From an uncultured Clostridia bacterium (lineage in GTDB: Bacteria > Bacillota > Clostridia > Oscillospirales > Ruminococcaceae), in contig CANRLY010000059.1 in NCBI GenBank assembly GCA_947631585.1, positions 1 to 10,585 on the forward strand: a stretch of DNA of 10,585 nucleotides, read 5' to 3'. This document shows, one piece after another, positions 7,274 to 10,585 of the stretch. The translations under genes and the position numbers were made by a program. The stretch's first letter is position 1, and each line of letters opens with the position of its first letter. The notes beneath the pieces were generated by a model that had not been told where the DNA came from, searched no databases, and worked only from the letters and a program-made list of their open reading frames with translations.

Positions 7274-10200
7274 ATGAGCAGTGAATTATTCGGAAACTTC
7301 TTTGACGAACTGTCCGACATAATACCTGAAGAAATGAAAAACGGCAGGATAATCCGGCTGGTGTCGCTGATGTCGGTCATGTCGGTGGATATGGAAGTTG
7401 AGTTTGATAAGTTAGTAAAATATGATAAAGTCAAAGTGATGGAAAAGGTCATCGCTGACAAACTGGAAATTAGAGAATTTAAACTAATATGCAAATATGC
7501 GCCGGAACTTTATGAGGACGGCTACTTTCAAGATGTGTCTCAGTGGCTCAAAGAGATAAATCCTCTTGTTAATGGGTTCTTTAATGATTCAGAGGCACAG
7601 CTGAAAGACAATATACTTTACATAACGCTGAAACATGGCGGTCTGGAGCTTATTCAGAAAGCAGGTCTTGTTGACGACCTTGTAAAACTGATGAACGATA
7701 TGTTCTCTTTGAACATTGATGTGAAATTCAACGGCGTTATCAGCTGCGACGAAAAACAGCATGAGGACGACGTAAATAATACAGTTGCGGCTTATAAATT
7801 CGAGAATGACAAAGCCGGTCACGCCGAAAAGAAAGACAAGCCCGTATTCCCGCAGGTGGATATTGACTTGTCCCGATTTGGTCTTATCGGCAAAAGAGCA
7901 TTGGTCCTGAAAGGCAGTCCTGTGAGCGCAGGGTATACTTTCATACCGCTCTCGGAAGTCAATGAAGATACTGATGAGCTGGTGTTCTGGGGGGACGTTT
8001 TCAGCCTTGAAACTAAAGAGCTGAGAAAGGGCGGTCTGCTTGCTGCTTTGATGCTCACAGACTATACCAGTTCTATTGAAATGAAAGTTATAGCTTACCC
8101 TTCAAATGGCAGGTCAAACCGCTATTCAAAGGAACGCTTTTACAGAGAACAGATGGAGTCTGCGCTGGAATATATCAAAACAGGCGCAACTCTGGTCGTG
8201 AGAGGCGCAGTGGAGACCGACAAGTTCAACGGCAGGTCTACGGTCAAAGCGTATGATATAATGCTGGTCAAACGGCAAACGAGAAATGACGATGCTCCTC
8301 AGAAAAGGGTCGAGCTTCACTGCCATACGAATATGTCCGCCAAGGACGCAGTTACTCCTGCTGACAAACTGGTAGAAAGGGCTTATCAGTGGGGACATCA
8401 GGCTATCGCCGTGACAGACCACGGCGTTTGTCAGGGATATCCCATTGCCCAGAAAGCAGTTGACGGCATCAGGAAAAAAGGCGGTAATTTTAAAGCTATA
8501 TTCGGAATAGAAGCGTATGAAGTCGTTGACGAGGTGAAAATAGTCAAGGGCAGCGACGACAGGAGCGTTAATGGCGAGTTCATAGCTTTTGACCTGGAAA
8601 CCACCGGACGTTCCCCAAGGTCTGACAGGATAATCGAGATCGGCGCAGTAAGGATAAAGGATCTGCGTGTGGTGGATACTTTTGATACGTTCGTTGACCC
8701 GGGTATGCCTGTGCCGTCCGAGATAACTCAGCTTACGGGAATAACTCAGGAAATGGTTGAGGGCGCTCCCGATGAGAAAAAAGCGGTCGCCGATTTTATG
8801 GAGTTTTGCGGAAATTCTCCTGTTCTGGTGGCGCATAATGCCGATTTTGACACGGGATTTATCCTTTCCTGCCTTGAAAGAAATAACATCGAGTATTCTT
8901 TTACAAGCATAGATACTCTTGAAATGTCTCGCCTTATGCAGCCGGAACTCAAAAAGCATAAGCTTGACGTTGTGGCAAAAAAACTGGGTATCGGCGAGTT
9001 TGAACACCACCGTGCCAGCGATGATGCAAGCGTCTGCGGAAGCATATTCATCAAGTTTGTAAAAACCCTTGTTGAAAACGCACCTGATACCGATATTACA
9101 GTCGGCAAGCTGAACAGTATAATAAAGATAAGCGATGTCAAGTCTGCCGGTATGTCTTACCATCAGATAATCCTTGTAAGAAACAAGACGGGCTTGAAAA
9201 ATCTGTATAAACTCATCTCGAAGTCCAACCTGGAATATTTCTACCGCAATCCACGAATACCCAAGTCGGAACTTATCAGGCACCGTGAGGGTCTTATAGT
9301 GGGAAGCGCCTGCAATGCCGGCGAACTTTACAATGCCATCAATATGGGCAGACCTCGCAGCGAACTGCTGAAAATAGCGGAGTTCTACGATTATCTCGAA
9401 ATACAGCCCCTTGGCAATAACGCTTTCATGCTGAAAAACGGCGAAGCAAGAAGCGAAGAAGAACTTCGGGATATAAACCGTGTGATAGTAAGTCTGGGAG
9501 ATGAACTGGGAATACCGGTATGCGCTACCGGCGACGTCCACTTTATGGATCCGGAAGATTCAAAGTTCAGGACTGTCCTTCAGGCAAGCTCCGGTTTCAA
9601 GGAAGCCGAGCAGCAGCCGCCTCTCTACCTGAAAACCACCGATGAAATGCTGGAGGAGTTTTCCTACCTTGGCAAAGAAAAGGCTTTTGAAGTTGTGGTG
9701 ACAAATACCAACCTTATCGCCGATATGATGGACGAGGATCTGAGACCTTTTCCAAATGGCACTTATACGCCTTTTATCGAGGGCGCAGTAAGGGAACTTC
9801 AGGTCATCTGCTGGAAGAACGCCTGCCGTATTTACGGCGACTGCGATCCCGATACTATCGCCATACCAGACGGGGACAGCGGCATAGATCTGCCGTTCAA
9901 GGAACATCTTCCGCCCATAGTTTATGACCGCCTCCAGCGGGAGCTTTCGTCAATTATCAAACACGGATTTTCCGTGCTGTATATGATCGCTCAGAAGCTG
10001 GTTGCCCATTCAGTTAAAAACGGATACCAGGTGGGTTCGAGAGGTTCGGTAGGTTCTTCGTTCGTGGCTTCGATGTCCGGCATATCCGAAGTAAATCCGC
10101 TTATGCCACACTATGTTTGCCGCAAATGCAAGCACAGCGAGTTTATAACCGATGGTTCTGTGGGTTCGGGGTACGATCTTCCCGAAAAGAAATGCCCTGT

Positions 10201-10585
10201 CTGCTCAGAATATATGCACCGTGACGGACATGATATACCTTTTGAAACTTTTCTGGGATTCGACGGTGATAAAGCCCCTGATATCGACCTGAACTTCTCA
10301 GGCGAATTTCAGGCACAGGCACATAGATATACCGAAGAACTGTTCGGCTCTGACCACGTTTTCAAAGCGGGTACTATCGGCGGCATAGCTGAAAAAACAG
10401 CCCACGGTTATGTTAAAAAGTATATTGAAGAATACAACAAGGATATCAACCTTGCTGAGGAGAACAGACTTTCCGTTGGCTGCACCGGGGTAAAAAGGAC
10501 TACAGGTCAGCACCCTGGCGGAATGGTCGTTATACCGGGCGACTATGAAGTTTATGACTTCACGCCGGTACAGCACCCGGCAGAG
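7274..10585 (+). CDS. polC: DNA polymerase III PolC-type alpha subunit, 3'-truncated by the window edge
   Basis: PolC is the replicative DNA polymerase of low-GC Gram-positives and carries its own 3'-5' proofreading exonuclease. The frame runs open from ATG 7274 (AAGGGAAG at 7258-7265 upstream) to the last base: 1104 residues of an expected 1400-1450. Domains in order: a variable N-terminal region (1 to about 240); an OB-type domain (about 245-345, WGDVFSLETKELRKGG); and a PHP domain starting VELHCHT with His349 and His351. The PHP domain is split by a DEDDh exonuclease with FDLETTG (Asp440, Glu442), HNADFD (Asp526) and HHRASDD (His579, Asp584). The polymerase part shows RGSVGSS at 923-929, two Cys pairs (949/952 and 974/977) suited to zinc, the catalytic PDIDLNFSGE with Asp1003 and Asp1005, and VKRTTGQHPGG. 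Thumb/fingers completion and the beta-clamp motif lie outside. An extra segment near residues 857-878 is unusual. Confidence 0.98.
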   Translation, partial: MSSELFGNFFDELSDIIPEEMKNGRIIRLVSLMSVMSVDMEVEFDKLVKYDKVKVMEKVIADKLEIREFKLICKYAPELYEDGYFQDVSQWLKEINPLVNGFFNDSEAQLKDNILYITLKHGGLELIQKAGLVDDLVKLMNDMFSLNIDVKFNGVISCDEKQHEDDVNNTVAAYKFENDKAGHAEKKDKPVFPQVDIDLSRFGLIGKRALVLKGSPVSAGYTFIPLSEVNEDTDELVFWGDVFSLETKELRKGGLLAALMLTDYTSSIEMKVIAYPSNGRSNRYSKERFYREQMESALEYIKTGATLVVRGAVETDKFNGRSTVKAYDIMLVKRQTRNDDAPQKRVELHCHTNMSAKDAVTPADKLVERAYQWGHQAIAVTDHGVCQGYPIAQKAVDGIRKKGGNFKAIFGIEAYEVVDEVKIVKGSDDRSVNGEFIAFDLETTGRSPRSDRIIEIGAVRIKDLRVVDTFDTFVDPGMPVPSEITQLTGITQEMVEGAPDEKKAVADFMEFCGNSPVLVAHNADFDTGFILSCLERNNIEYSFTSIDTLEMSRLMQPELKKHKLDVVAKKLGIGEFEHHRASDDASVCGSIFIKFVKTLVENAPDTDITVGKLNSIIKISDVKSAGMSYHQIILVRNKTGLKNLYKLISKSNLEYFYRNPRIPKSELIRHREGLIVGSACNAGELYNAINMGRPRSELLKIAEFYDYLEIQPLGNNAFMLKNGEARSEEELRDINRVIVSLGDELGIPVCATGDVHFMDPEDSKFRTVLQASSGFKEAEQQPPLYLKTTDEMLEEFSYLGKEKAFEVVVTNTNLIADMMDEDLRPFPNGTYTPFIEGAVRELQVICWKNACRIYGDCDPDTIAIPDGDSGIDLPFKEHLPPIVYDRLQRELSSIIKHGFSVLYMIAQKLVAHSVKNGYQVGSRGSVGSSFVASMSGISEVNPLMPHYVCRKCKHSEFITDGSVGSGYDLPEKKCPVCSEYMHRDGHDIPFETFLGFDGDKAPDIDLNFSGEFQAQAHRYTEELFGSDHVFKAGTIGGIAEKTAHGYVKKYIEEYNKDINLAEENRLSVGCTGVKRTTGQHPGGMVVIPGDYEVYDFTPVQHPAE

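Noticed and set aside
8587..9030. A separate exonuclease gene (DnaQ-like) inside the polymerase
   Set aside because: PolC normally carries its DEDDh exonuclease inserted within the PHP domain. The frame is continuous with no internal start signal, so this is the standard architecture.
8126..9541. A long open frame of 471 codons on the minus strand inside polC
   Set aside because: It is fully antisense to the exonuclease and PHP parts of polC, which are unambiguous. Its translation shows no recognisable family or motif, and long antisense frames are expected from the codon pattern of real genes.
9836..9907. A frameshift or assembly error in polC at the extra segment
   Set aside because: The frame is open throughout and conserved PolC motifs resume in the same frame on both sides, so an in-frame loop is the simpler explanation.

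Overview
The window is a run of nine same-strand (+) housekeeping genes from the chromosome of a low-to-mid GC Gram-positive bacterium. The Gram-positive replicative polymerase PolC, the MEP isoprenoid pathway and the order pyrH-frr-uppS-cdsA-dxr-rseP-ispG-polC all point to Clostridia (Bacillota). Heavy use of ATA (Ile) and AGA/AGG (Arg) together with GC-ending codons, and the protein sequences, look to me most like Ruminococcus or a close relative in Oscillospiraceae. That genus-level placement is an inference; no database was searched.

Layout: 1-840 is the 3' part of gpsA (glycerol-3-phosphate dehydrogenase), whose N-terminus lies before the window. It ends in a clear Rho-independent terminator (877-907). 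A good sigma-A-type promoter (927-955) follows, and then a tightly packed set: pyrH (995-1705), frr (1732-2286), uppS (2301-3038, TTG start), cdsA (3069-3881), dxr (3969-5126), rseP (5154-6197), ispG (6212-7252) and polC (7274 to beyond the right edge). Gaps inside the set are 14-30 bases, apart from 87 bases between cdsA and dxr. No terminator was found inside it, so it is probably one operon transcribed from the promoter before pyrH. No stretch over 300 bases lacks a gene. No tRNA, rRNA, CRISPR, insertion sequence or phage feature was seen.

Together the genes supply pyrimidine nucleotides (PyrH), ribosome recycling (Frr), isoprenoid precursors (Dxr, IspG), the undecaprenyl carrier for the cell wall (UppS), phospholipid precursors (GpsA, CdsA), intramembrane proteolysis (RseP) and chromosome replication (PolC). 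The operon therefore joins growth-linked envelope, translation and replication functions.

This is an ordinary conserved core region and I found no new biological system. The points most worth a second look are a roughly 20-residue extra segment in PolC, the terminator/promoter boundary that makes pyrH the first gene of its operon without rpsB-tsf, and three start-codon decisions (pyrH, uppS, dxr).
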